64,000 nt of DNA from Galbibacter kalidii (GTDB taxonomy: Bacteria > Bacteroidota > Bacteroidia > Flavobacteriales > Flavobacteriaceae): positions 16,149-80,148 of the forward strand of contig NZ_JAPFGA010000011.1 in the NCBI RefSeq assembly GCF_026241135.1, written 5' to 3'. The stretch's first letter is position 1. Each line of letters starts with the position of its first letter. The notes under the pieces are model-generated. The model saw only the letters and a program-made list of their open reading frames with translations, ran no database searches and was not told where the DNA came from. Below are positions 7,917 through 18,000 of the stretch, piece by piece. Position numbers and translations under genes: made by a program.

Positions 7917-8870
7917 ATGGATGCAGAAACAAAAGAGCGCCTTAACAAAGTATATCAATTATTAGTGGAAATGTCTAAAGGGAATTTCTCCTACCGCATA
8001 GCACGCAGTGACCAGAGGGATGAACTGGAGGCTTTAATAGCCCTAACGAACATGACAGCAGAGGAAATCGAGGATTCATTCCTCCACCAAGGTTATGTAT
8101 CAATGCACGATTCTTATATAACCGTAACACAAACCCTCTTATTGCTCAATGATAAAGGGGTTATTTCCAAAGCTACCCCTAATAGCCATCAAAACTTACA
8201 CTATCAAAAAAATGAACTGCCTGGTTTATCACTTAAATATCTACTCACCAAAAGCTCATATAATACATGGACTACTGCATTTAAAAAAGCATTAAAGGAA
8301 ACCTCTCCTGAAAAGAACATAAAGCTGACTTTCAAAACAAAAAAAGGATTGTTGTTACCTGTTTGTTGTACAGTTGCAAGCTTTCAGCAAGCTATCAACC
8401 CTGACCGCACTTTTTTGGTGACCTTCCCTACTATAATGAGAAACAATGCGATCATGGAACATCGTTTAAGGAAAAAAGTTGACAAACACTTAAGCCGGAT
8501 ATCGAAAACCCTGGATAACACTGATTACAAACCCATTTTAAGCTATGAAGACATCCAAAAAATAAGATCGATTGGAGAGCACATTCAAAATAACCCTGAA
8601 GACCAGATTTCTTCACTGAACGGTCTCGCCCTGGAATTTGGCACCAACGAGTTCAAGCTAAAGAAGGGGTTCAGGGATCTATATGGCATGACCGTTTTTC
8701 AATTCCAGAAAAACGAACGGCTCCGTAAAGCACATATATTGGTACAGTCGACAGACAAGCCTTTTAAAGAGATCACAAAACTTACCGGGTTTGTAAGCCC
8801 CGCCCATTTTTCTACTGTATTCAAAAAAAGGTATGGTTACTCCCCCAGGAGCCTTAGGAAACTTCCATAA
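7917..8870 (+). CDS. AraC-family regulator with HAMP/PAS-like N-terminal region
   Basis: 317 residues. The N-terminal 45 residues look like a HAMP-like helix pair without membrane segments (YQLLVEMSKGNFSYRI...RDELEALI). Residues about 50-165 are PAS-like. The C-terminal about 95 residues are a double HTH of AraC type (LNGLALEFGTNEFKLKKGFRDLYG, then KEITKLTGFVSPAHFSTVFKKRYGYSP). It probably binds the 21-bp-phased motifs at 7358 and 8891 and so controls the synthase, the 7482 gene and the MauE-like gene. The signal it senses is unknown. Confidence 0.85.
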   Translation: MDAETKERLNKVYQLLVEMSKGNFSYRIARSDQRDELEALIALTNMTAEEIEDSFLHQGYVSMHDSYITVTQTLLLLNDKGVISKATPNSHQNLHYQKNELPGLSLKYLLTKSSYNTWTTAFKKALKETSPEKNIKLTFKTKKGLLLPVCCTVASFQQAINPDRTFLVTFPTIMRNNAIMEHRLRKKVDKHLSRISKTLDNTDYKPILSYEDIQKIRSIGEHIQNNPEDQISSLNGLALEFGTNEFKLKKGFRDLYGMTVFQFQKNERLRKAHILVQSTDKPFKEITKLTGFVSPAHFSTVFKKRYGYSPRSLRKLP

Positions 8871-8890
8871 CTCATACTGGCACTATCCTA

Positions 8891-8920
8891 AATAATCCGT
8901 TTCAGACAAGTAATAATCCC
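8891..8920 (+). promoter_or_regulatory. Second phased operator, upstream of the MauE-like gene
   Basis: AATAATCCGTTTCAGACAAG (8891-8910) differs from the 7358 copies by one base. A half copy AATAATCC starts at 8912, again exactly 21 bp on. A TAACTTTA sequence about 20 bp downstream (8942) could be the -7 element for the gene starting at 8981. Same motif, same phasing and a different target gene support binding by a common regulator. Confidence 0.75.
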
Positions 8921-8980
8921 AGAGGGAAAAATCAACCTCTTTAACTTTACACCACTGAATATCAAATCAATGCAATTGAT

Positions 8981-10468
8981 ATGAAATGGCGACAAAAACA
9001 TAAAAATATTATTGTTGAAATCATCAGTTTTTTATTTATACTGTTGTTTGTCTATGCAGCAATAAGTAAATTATTGGATTTTGAAAACTTTCAGATTCAA
9101 CTGGGGCAATCCCCTATGCTGAGTGCCTATGCCGGAATGCTAGCTTGGATGGTTCCAGTACTGGAATTACTAATTGCCCTTCTTTTAGCTTTTTCAAAAT
9201 CCAGAACAGTGGGATTGTTAGGCAGCCTCACCCTGATGGTGATGTTCAGTGCCTATATCTACATCATACTTGGGTTTGGGGCTTTTGTTCCCTGCTCTTG
9301 CGGTGGGGTCCTGGAAAAAATGGGATGGAAAGAGCACCTTGTCTTTAATCTGGTCTTTGTGTTACTGGCTGTTATAGCATTACAGCTTTCTATAAAACCA
9401 AGCCAAACTCTGGGACAGAAACATAAAAAGCTGTTAGTACCACTATCACTGTGCTTGTTTGGGATCTTAACAGTAAGTGGAATGTTCTTAAGCTCAGAGC
9501 GTATGATCTACCATGAGAATCCTTTTATCAGGAGGTATTCCCATGGGATTCCAAAAACAGCTGATATAGAACTTAAGGGAAACGCCTATTATTTTGCTGG
9601 AACCAATGCCGGAACCATATACTTAGGTAACTATAGCAGTCCTTTATGGGTTACTCTTATTGACACGGCACTTCAAACCAAAGAGGTAAAAATAATCAAA
9701 GCCCCGGAAAGGGATCTTCCCTCTATTGCCGCTCAGGTACGGATTAAGGAGCCTTATTTCTATCTGATAGACGGACAAATATCAAGAATTCTTAAAGGAA
9801 ATACTTCGGATTGGAATACTATAAAACGAATGGATGGCAGTGTACAGTTCTCTGATTACCAAATAATCGGAAACGACAGTTTGGCCATTAAAGCTTATAA
9901 CTCCAATGAGGACGCCTACAGTCTAGGAGCAATGCAAATTAAAGATTCCTTGCCCTATACATTAAGTCCGGGTATATTGGAAAAACAAGTGGACGGGATC
10001 TTTGATGTAGACGGTACCCTGAGTTATGATACTGACACCAAAGAACTGGTGTATGTCTATTATTACCGTAATGGTTTTACGGTAACGGACAAACGTTTAA
10101 ACCTTAAACGAAGGGGACATACCATAGATACCATTGGGCAGGCCCAGCTTAAAATAGATACGGTTCAAACCAATAGTCGAAACCAACGAAAGCTCATTTC
10201 ATCCCTGATGGTCAATCCTTCATCTTTTGCTAATAATGGACTGCTGTATGTACGGTCCAAGATCAAAGGACGGTATGAACCTCCTAAAACCTGGGAGCAA
10301 ACAGAGACCATCGATGTCTATGAACTAAGTACCGGAAATTACAGAACCAGTTTTTATATCTATAAAGAGTCCGGAGCACTTGTAAGACGCTTCTTTGTCA
10401 TAGGAGATCATTTCTATGGCTTTGCAGGGAATAAACTGGTGCGGTATGACCTAAAAAGAATGCTGTAA
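8981..10468 (+). CDS. MauE/DoxX-type membrane protein with large extracytoplasmic domain
   Basis: 495 residues. The N-terminal about 155 residues hold four or five membrane segments with the family pattern YAAISKLLDFENFQ and the cysteine motif PCSCGG (about residues 108-113), typical of MauE/DoxX redox membrane proteins. MauE is needed for disulfide formation in methylamine dehydrogenase. After a further membrane segment (about 158-175) comes a roughly 320-residue domain with repeated strand patterns (YYFAG..., LYVRSKIKG, RRFFVIGDHFYGFAGNKLVRYD) suggestive of a beta-propeller outside the cytoplasm. The downstream gene makes a four-cysteine secreted protein, a plausible redox client; that link is inferred. 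Confidence 0.75.
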   Translation: MKWRQKHKNIIVEIISFLFILLFVYAAISKLLDFENFQIQLGQSPMLSAYAGMLAWMVPVLELLIALLLAFSKSRTVGLLGSLTLMVMFSAYIYIILGFGAFVPCSCGGVLEKMGWKEHLVFNLVFVLLAVIALQLSIKPSQTLGQKHKKLLVPLSLCLFGILTVSGMFLSSERMIYHENPFIRRYSHGIPKTADIELKGNAYYFAGTNAGTIYLGNYSSPLWVTLIDTALQTKEVKIIKAPERDLPSIAAQVRIKEPYFYLIDGQISRILKGNTSDWNTIKRMDGSVQFSDYQIIGNDSLAIKAYNSNEDAYSLGAMQIKDSLPYTLSPGILEKQVDGIFDVDGTLSYDTDTKELVYVYYYRNGFTVTDKRLNLKRRGHTIDTIGQAQLKIDTVQTNSRNQRKLISSLMVNPSSFANNGLLYVRSKIKGRYEPPKTWEQTETIDVYELSTGNYRTSFYIYKESGALVRRFFVIGDHFYGFAGNKLVRYDLKRML

Positions 10469-10559
10469 GGATAAAAAGATACAAAAATAAATCGTACGAT
10501 TGAATTATAGGCGACTGATCATAAGCCTATAGAGTATTAACCTTTAAAACTGTAAAACA

Positions 10560-10844
10560 ATGAGAACAGATTTAAAAAAATGGTTGCCCGTCATGATAAT
10601 GGCGGTGGCCGTAGCAGGAGCTTTTACCACCCACGCAATGAGTGTGAAGGCTGAAGCAGATGATTTAGTTGATGGACGCATTCATTCTAGTGATCCTCAA
10701 GAACCCTGTGCTGTTAAAGAAGAATGTACAACCACGGTTACGGGTAATGTCTGTACGGTAGATTACATTGATAATGGAACACCTTTATTTCTGAAAGTAG
10801 GAAGTCAATGTACTCAAGAATTGTATCGTCCAATTCAACAATAA
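10560..10844 (+). CDS. Small secreted four-cysteine protein (DUF6520-like)
   Basis: 94 residues. The N-terminal signal (KKWLPVMIMAVAVAGAFTTHA) is followed by a mature part of about 65 residues with four cysteines, in EPCAVKEEC, GNVC and SQC, enough for two disulfides. The layout agrees with the DUF6520 group of short Flavobacteriia proteins, which often sit beside MauE/DoxX genes. It follows the MauE-like gene by 91 bp and is closed by a strong terminator, so the two likely form one transcript. Function unknown; it could be a peptide made or matured by this block. Confidence 0.75.
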   Translation: MRTDLKKWLPVMIMAVAVAGAFTTHAMSVKAEADDLVDGRIHSSDPQEPCAVKEECTTTVTGNVCTVDYIDNGTPLFLKVGSQCTQELYRPIQQ

Positions 10845-10863
10845 TTAATATTGTTGATTAAAT

Positions 10864-10892
10864 GAGAGATCGCCTGAATATGGCGATCTCTC
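10864..10892. terminator. Bidirectional hairpin terminator
   Basis: GAGAGATCGCC (10864-10874) pairs perfectly with GGCGATCTCTC (10882-10892). It lies between convergent transcripts, the plus-strand small-protein gene and the minus-strand SusC-SusD-peptidase operon, and probably ends both. The T-tracts on either side are weak. Confidence 0.8.
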
Positions 10893-10916
10893 TATATATC
10901 TACACTATACATTAAA

Positions 10917-13559
10917 CTATTTTGACATCCAATCTATTTTAGAAGAATCCATAAGATAATAAGCCAACCATTGTTGTATCCGAAGACTTAAGTCCTTTTG
11001 ATTTTTTGGATTGCTCAAAGCATGTGTCTCATTGGGGTATAAAAGAAGGGTATTTTTTTTGTTCATCCTTTTCAAGGCCAAGTGAAATGAAATACTCTGA
11101 TAATAATTTACATGAAAATCCTCTTTCCCTGACCATATCAACAAAGGTGTACTAACATTTTTAGCATGATATACTGGTGAATTATCCAGATATCCTTGAT
11201 AGTCTTCAAAGAGCGGTTTCCCCATCCTCAATTGATAATCTTCAAACATTGCAAAATTAAGCCTAGACTTATCTGCTATATAAAGATATTCACTTGGGTA
11301 ATTACCTATTCCTGCTCCGGCGACAGCAGTTGTAAATAAATCGGTTTGGGTAATGGTAAAAAGTGTTTCATATCCACCAAAGGAATGTCCGACCAGTGCG
11401 ACCTTATTTGGATTGATAGCAGCGGAGTTAATTGCTGCTTTGGTTCCAGACACAATACAATCTGCTGCTGAAAAACCGGGCTCTCCTATTTTATATTCAA
11501 TGTCCGGTAAGAAAACAAAATACCCCTTATTGACAAGGTTCGCAGCATTAAACCCAACCCCATTATACATTCCTGGGTTCTTATATTGATGGAAATACTG
11601 TCTTTGTGTTTCATATACATATACTACCATTGGGTGAAGAGAGTCTTTATTATAATCAACTGGATAGCGTAAAATCCCAGAGAGTTTTTTACCATATCTA
11701 TTGGTGTAATACACTTTTTTTGAGGTTCCATGCTTATACTGATTATAATGCGGGTTCCCCTGAAATACGGTGTCAAGACTCTCTGTTTTAGCGCTATACA
11801 ACATAACCCTAGGAGGAACATTGTTATTTTCCTCTAAATAAGCGAATACAGAACCATCTTTCGAGCTATTTTGCCAAAACCTAAACATATAACTTTCTTT
11901 AAAAGTGATCTCTTTAGGTACTTCATTTGGTTTTTTAATAGCATATCCATAATTCATCTTATCCTCAGTATCTAGATAGAATAATAAGTGTTGATTATTT
12001 TTATAGATACCCAAACTTCCTTTGCTTTCGGGTTCTATTTCAGGCTTGGTAATGAGTTTATAGCGGATACCTTTATTCCTGCCATTAGTAATACGAATAG
12101 GTTTTCCCCTTCCCAGAGGAACCTTCCACAGATCAAACTCATCATACATATATATCGTTTTCTCACCTTCCCCCCAACCCGGGGGAAGGGATTTATTAGC
12201 CGAATTATAAGAAAGTGGTTCCTTCCTTATAATCTTAAATTTTTGATTTAAATTGATATGCCGATCTTTCTTAAGGTTATAATACCACCACTGATTTTCC
12301 TTAAAATAAACCAGATAATTTCCGGAAGGGCTTAAAAAAATACTTTTTGAACTATTTGGATGCCCCTTTAAAAGAAGCCTCATTTGTCCAGTCTTAAGGT
12401 TCTTTAGATAAAAATCAATTGGTGGGTTGGCCCGTGGATATGGTTCATAAGTGGCTGGATTATATACCAGTGCAAAATTGTGAGCTGCATTAATTACTGC
12501 CTTAGGAAATTTAGTATCTGTAACCTTAATAAACCTGTTGGATTCAATATCCCACATCCCAATCATATTGGTATTCTCCCAGTTCATCTGATAATCCATT
12601 TTCTTGTATATATACGGGTCATCTGCCTTCCACACCTCAGGAATGTCATTGGACATGAGCGGAGTTTTTCGTTTATAAACAAAGAAAACCCTTTTTCCAT
12701 TCTTTGAAATCCGGAAAGGCAACTGACTATCCATAGCTAGAACATATTCTTTTGGAAAACCTTCGGCTGTTTTTAAATCAAGAAAACGAGGCTTTTCCTC
12801 TTTTACATTATAATAACCCAAAATTCCTGAATCTAAGGAATCCTTTGTTCCTTTTTTAGCCTCAAGCATATAAACTAGTTGGCTGCCATCTTCATTCCAA
12901 TCAATTTTTTCAATCCTCCTAGGGTGGTTGGTAAAGATGTGTTCTATATGATCCAAATTATTGAGATGGAGTAGGTTTAATTCATTTCCTTTTGATCTAT
13001 TTATAGCTATTGATACCATTTCCGATGCTTTGCTGTACTTAAAATCATAAACCTTATCATAAGTATTTGATCGGCCCGTTATAAGGTTTCTTATAATCAA
13101 TTCTCTTTCTTGCTTTTTATAAAGTATCAAATAACGCTTATTCTCACTCTGTGTAATTTGAGTAAACCCCGGGAGTTTTTCGGATTTCCCAGTATCCAAA
13201 TCCACCAATTGCAAGGTATTTTGAGTGTCTTTATAACTCAACCTATCTTTTCCAATAAATGAACACCTTGTTCCTCCCGGGAAAACATATCTTTTTTGAC
13301 CTTGGGTTTGTCTTATAATTAAGGTGTCCTGAGCTTTTTTATAATCTAGTTTGTATCCTATCCACGAACCATTATCTGACACCTTAGGAATCCCTAGGCG
13401 ATACCATTTATCGTAATCCTTGGGAGTAATGTTTTTTAACATATTTTGTTGACTAAAAGCCACTTGAGCATATAAACAAAATAGAATCATCCATAGTTTT
13501 CCCATAAAACATACCATTCTTTTAGTGGATATATTTATATGTTGATCTTTTTGACACAT
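10917..13559 (-). CDS. Secreted S9 (prolyl oligopeptidase-type) peptidase
   Basis: 880 residues. The signal sequence is MGKLWMILFCLYAQVAFSQ, preceded by 18 residues if the first Met is used. That first Met overlaps the SusD stop as TAATG, which favours translational coupling. The middle is a beta-propeller-like region. The C-terminal alpha/beta hydrolase domain has nucleophile GHSFGGY (near residue 725), acid in WSGKEDFHV and His in PNETHAL, as in S9 peptidases. As third gene after susC and susD it probably cuts peptides outside the cell or in the periplasm for, or after, uptake. Similar domains act as dipeptidyl or acylaminoacyl peptidases; specificity cannot be read here. Confidence 0.85.
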   Translation of the reverse strand: MCQKDQHINISTKRMVCFMGKLWMILFCLYAQVAFSQQNMLKNITPKDYDKWYRLGIPKVSDNGSWIGYKLDYKKAQDTLIIRQTQGQKRYVFPGGTRCSFIGKDRLSYKDTQNTLQLVDLDTGKSEKLPGFTQITQSENKRYLILYKKQERELIIRNLITGRSNTYDKVYDFKYSKASEMVSIAINRSKGNELNLLHLNNLDHIEHIFTNHPRRIEKIDWNEDGSQLVYMLEAKKGTKDSLDSGILGYYNVKEEKPRFLDLKTAEGFPKEYVLAMDSQLPFRISKNGKRVFFVYKRKTPLMSNDIPEVWKADDPYIYKKMDYQMNWENTNMIGMWDIESNRFIKVTDTKFPKAVINAAHNFALVYNPATYEPYPRANPPIDFYLKNLKTGQMRLLLKGHPNSSKSIFLSPSGNYLVYFKENQWWYYNLKKDRHINLNQKFKIIRKEPLSYNSANKSLPPGWGEGEKTIYMYDEFDLWKVPLGRGKPIRITNGRNKGIRYKLITKPEIEPESKGSLGIYKNNQHLLFYLDTEDKMNYGYAIKKPNEVPKEITFKESYMFRFWQNSSKDGSVFAYLEENNNVPPRVMLYSAKTESLDTVFQGNPHYNQYKHGTSKKVYYTNRYGKKLSGILRYPVDYNKDSLHPMVVYVYETQRQYFHQYKNPGMYNGVGFNAANLVNKGYFVFLPDIEYKIGEPGFSAADCIVSGTKAAINSAAINPNKVALVGHSFGGYETLFTITQTDLFTTAVAGAGIGNYPSEYLYIADKSRLNFAMFEDYQLRMGKPLFEDYQGYLDNSPVYHAKNVSTPLLIWSGKEDFHVNYYQSISFHLALKRMNKKNTLLLYPNETHALSNPKNQKDLSLRIQQWLAYYLMDSSKIDWMSK

Positions 13560-14983
13560 TAGTAACCCGGATTTTGTGGTTCAAGATTTGGATTTACTAA
13601 AAGCTCATCCTCTGGTAACGGCAATAGCTTATCTGTACTATCCCATCCTGGTTTTCCGTTTAATATTGCATCTAACTGACCGTTACGTTTTAAATCAAAA
13701 AAACGATGCCCAAATTCAGTAAATAGCTCATGCCGACGTTCTTGCAAAATCAGAGCTAATAAAGCTTCCTTATTTGAAGATTCAATTAGTGGAAGTCCTG
13801 CCCGCTGTCGTACCATATTTAAATCAGAGTCAGCACCTCCTAAATTTCCGAGCTGGGCTCTAGCTTCACTACGAATCAAATATTGCTCAGCTATTCTAAA
13901 AACAACAGTGAGTTCCTTTGTGGTTTCAGTAGTAACGTTTTGTTTATACTTATATGCATGATACCACATCTTTTCACCATCTGACAAACCTCTTATCCAA
14001 GAGGCTAACCTTAGGTCATCAGCATCAAAACTCTCCACTAGTTTTAATGTCAAAGCCACATGTCCCGGCGGTGGGCTGTTAAAAAAATATTCAGTGGCAT
14101 CAATCGTATTACTACCATCTAATTCTTGTGACCACTGCCATATGGTAGTTTTACTTTCTTTTAAAAAAACAGATTCCAAATCATCACTCCAAGGGTACAA
14201 GTCCTGTTTGTTTATGACGTAGGTAGATGCTTCCTCTGCTTGTTGCCACTTACTATTATAAAGATAAACCCTGGCCAATAATGCCATCACTGTAGACTTA
14301 TTGGGGTGTGTTCTATTATTGGTGGTGTATGAATCCTTAAGTAAATCAGAAGCCTTTCTTAGATCATCTATTATCTTATTGAATATCTCCGACTGTGAAG
14401 TTTTGGATATTACGGTGTTAACTTCATAATCTGTTGTTGTTACATATGGAATATCTCCATAAAGCTGAGATAAATAAAAATGTATTAATCCTCTGACAAA
14501 CAGCGCTTCCCCTTTAATTTGATTTATATTTTCCCCTGAAAGATGAACTGACTTATCTACCCTTTCTATGATATCATTAGCGCAATAAATCTGATAATAA
14601 GCATCATTCCACCATCTATTGACAGCTAGATTTGAAGACGTAAGTGAGTTCTTATGAAAAAACTCAGGTTCAGAACTTGCGGTTCCGTAATGATCCAATT
14701 CATCACTGTAGTTCCCCATACGGGATCCTAAATACCCTAGTATTCCACTATCCCTCATTTCTGCATAAATGGCATTAAGGGCAGCTTTTGCAGATTCTGA
14801 ATTATCGAATACATCATCTGCATTCAATTGTGAGGTCGGCAGTTCCACTTCAACAAAATCTTCACAAGAGTTTAAAAATAGCCCCCAAACCATAATTAGG
14901 CTCAGGAGAAAGGATCTTAAGAATAGGTGTAAATAAGAAAGTATATTTCTTTCAGTAAAAAATATATGAATATACCGTTTCAT
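13559..14983 (-). CDS. SusD/RagB family outer-membrane lipoprotein
   Basis: 474 residues. The lipobox region is LFLNSCED near residue 40, preceded by an unusually long N-terminus; a later start is possible, but no other Met stands well. The SusD pattern is clear: NAIYAEMRDSG, NRWWNDAYYQIYCANDIIERV, GEALFVRGLIHFYLSQLYGDIP, LLARVYLYNSKWQQAEEAS, and a C-terminal RRHELFTEFGHRFFDLKRNG. SusD proteins lie on the cell surface as the lid of the SusC channel and bind the ligand. It starts 19 bp after susC and is coupled to the peptidase gene by a TAATG overlap. A peptide ligand is suggested by the peptidase. Confidence 0.93.
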   Translation of the reverse strand: MKRYIHIFFTERNILSYLHLFLRSFLLSLIMVWGLFLNSCEDFVEVELPTSQLNADDVFDNSESAKAALNAIYAEMRDSGILGYLGSRMGNYSDELDHYGTASSEPEFFHKNSLTSSNLAVNRWWNDAYYQIYCANDIIERVDKSVHLSGENINQIKGEALFVRGLIHFYLSQLYGDIPYVTTTDYEVNTVISKTSQSEIFNKIIDDLRKASDLLKDSYTTNNRTHPNKSTVMALLARVYLYNSKWQQAEEASTYVINKQDLYPWSDDLESVFLKESKTTIWQWSQELDGSNTIDATEYFFNSPPPGHVALTLKLVESFDADDLRLASWIRGLSDGEKMWYHAYKYKQNVTTETTKELTVVFRIAEQYLIRSEARAQLGNLGGADSDLNMVRQRAGLPLIESSNKEALLALILQERRHELFTEFGHRFFDLKRNGQLDAILNGKPGWDSTDKLLPLPEDELLVNPNLEPQNPGY

Positions 14984-15001
14984 GATTTTGTGTTTTTTAT
15001 G

Positions 15002-18000
15002 TTAAAAATTTAATTGCACTCCGGTAGTTAATACCTGAAGGGGTGGTAAACTATTAGTGTAGATAGATTCTGGATCATAACCATCGTATCCCGTTATGGT
15101 CAGTAGGTTTTGCCCCTTTAATAAAAAACTGCACTTTATTGATCTGAGTACTTCTTTAGGAAGGGTATATGACAAGGCAATATTTTTAAGCCTTATATAA
15201 GAGGCATCCCCAATCATGGCATTACTCTGATAGTAGTTTACAAACCTCTGATAAACTTCTGTATTTAACCCAGTTGTATAGGGTTGGTATGTAGCATTGC
15301 CGCCAGGTTGTTGCCACCGATCCTGAACACTCCTTAATTGGTTTGACATTCCACCAGGTAATCCTGTACTATAAACCCCCTTGTAATTGTCCTGCTTTAC
15401 GAATTGAAATAAGAAATCCAATGTGAATCCTTTGTATCTAATATTATTTTGAAACCCTCCAAAATACCTGGGTGTAAAGTCATGAATGGCCTCTCTATCA
15501 TCTTGACGAGAAAGGATTCCATCCTCATTATAATCGGTAAATTGATATAATCCACTTTCAGGATCTAATCCCAAATAATTATATTTTTTAAATATATTGA
15601 GGGGTTCCCCGATAACATAGCTATTGGCATACGTCGATTCTTCTAATCCAGGAAAAGCGACAAGCTTATTTCGGTTTAAACTAATATTAAAAGAAGTAGA
15701 CCAGAAAAAATCATTCCCTCTAAGATTTTCAGAGTGTAGTGAGAACTCCCAGCCTTTATTTTCAACCGTAGCATTGAGGTTGGCTTGAATAGATGAGAAC
15801 CCGGTAGTTCCCGGTAATGGGATTCCCACCAGTTGGTTAGAAGACCGGTTTTTATAATAGGCAGCTGTAAAGAATAGACGATCCTTAAAAAATCCTGCTT
15901 CTAATGCGAACTCCAGTTTTTTGTTTTCTTCCCAGCTAAAATTAGGGTTAAAAAGCCTTGAAGGCGCCATTACAGGTATGCCGTCGTATCTGTTTCCATT
16001 GACGACATAAGTATCCAAGTATTGGTAATCACCTATTTGGTCATTACCGGTCACCCCATAACTTCCACGAAATTTCCCAAAACTTAAGATCCCCAGATAT
16101 TCTTTAATCCAAGGTTCTTCAGAAAACACCCAAGCACCTCCTATAGCACCGAAATTAGCAAACTGTTTTCCTGGGCCAAATCGACTGGAGCCATCCCTTC
16201 TGCCAGTTATATTTATAATATATCTATTCTTATAAGATAGGTTCAACCTTCCAAATACCGCATTGTATTTATAAACGGTTTTGTCATCTGTAATGACTTC
16301 CTGGTAGGAGGCTGCCGCTATATTTTCCATTAAGCTATTACTTGAAAAACCACTACCAATCATTACAAGTCTGGATGAGGCTTGTTTTTGGAATGTACCT
16401 CCAACCAAAAGAGAGGTTTTAAACTTACCGAATTCTTTTGCGTAAGAAAGCTGAGGCTCAATAATCCATGAATTCAAAACCGTCCGATTCTTTCGTATTA
16501 AAGTAAATTCACTGGTAAACCCCCAAGCTGGGTTATATCGGGTAGACGGACTAATAGAATGCTCCAAAAAGCGAGTATCAGTATACCCCATACTCGTCTT
16601 TAATTCCATACCTGGCAAAATCTTATATGAAATTAAAAGATTGCTAATTAGATTTTTACTATCTGAACTATAGATATCTTCCAAAGTGCTTAGTGGGTTT
16701 GTCCAGGTACTGTTCTCCCAATTTAGGCTTCCATCATCATTGTATAGGGCCGGGGCATTGGGAGCCAATTGATCAATTAGTGGCATAAAAGAACCTCCAA
16801 ACAAATCATTATCTTGAATCGTAAATCCAGTTGACAAATTATATCTAAACCTTTCGTCCTTTGATTTGTGACTAATACTAGAGTGAACTCCAAGTTTATT
16901 ATAGCTGTTATCACCGGGGAAAACGGTAGTTTCCCTATGATAATTACCACTTAACCTGAATTGGGTTTGTTCACCTCCTCCTGATATTGATCCGTTGATA
17001 TCCATAAATTCAGAGGTGCCTCCTGTAAATACCTCCTGCCAATCTGTATAGCGGTTTTGATCCCAGATTCCGTTGATATCATATGCATTTGCAGGATATT
17101 CGGTAACGCCGTCATTCGCATAAGCTTCTCTCCTCATTTGTAAATATTCCTCCGTATTCATCAAATCAAAATAACTGTTAACCCTACCGGTTCCATATGA
17201 GTAATTTAAATTAAACTGTGGTTTTCCTTTTTTAGTTGTTATTAAAATAACCCCATTGGCACCTCTGGAACCATAAATAGCCGTAGCATCTGCATCCTTT
17301 AGGACTTCGATACTCGCAATAGAATTTGGATCAATATTGTTCAAAGGCGTCCTTAACCCCGGAATAGCACTATTATTTGTATAGGCAGACCCGATACTTT
17401 CCGATGAATAAGGAACTCCATCAATAATATAGAGGGGATCATTTCCTTCAGAGCGAAGGCTATTTTGTCCTCGTATATGAATTTGAAAACTACCCCCGGG
17501 AACTCCAGAGTTTTGGGTAATTAATACCCCAGGAATACGCCCCTGCATAGTTGCCAATACTTCAGTTACAGGCTGGGTTTCTATATCCTTAGAAGAAATC
17601 TTGGCAATACTCCCCGTCCGTTCCTTTTCGGAAACCGTATAATACCCGGCATTAACAGTTACAGCTCCCAAATCTGTAACTGCTTCTTTTAGTTGGACAT
17701 CAATAATTGACTTCTCTCCTACCCTTCTTTCCTCAACCTGAAAGCCTATATAGGAGAAAGTTAAAACATCGGAAGGGTGTGCGCTGATTATGTAGGCTCC
17801 ATCTCGGTTTGTGAATGTACCCGATCGGGAATTTTTAATGAGAACATGTACGCCCTCAATGGGAACGCCTTGACTGTCAGTGACCACACCCTCTATCCGA
17901 TGCTGGTCTTCATCATTGGGTATTGTTGTATTTGCTTTAGTTTGTGCTATAACTGTAAAGCCATAGAGCAACAGGAGCAAAAATATCAGGCTCCTATACC

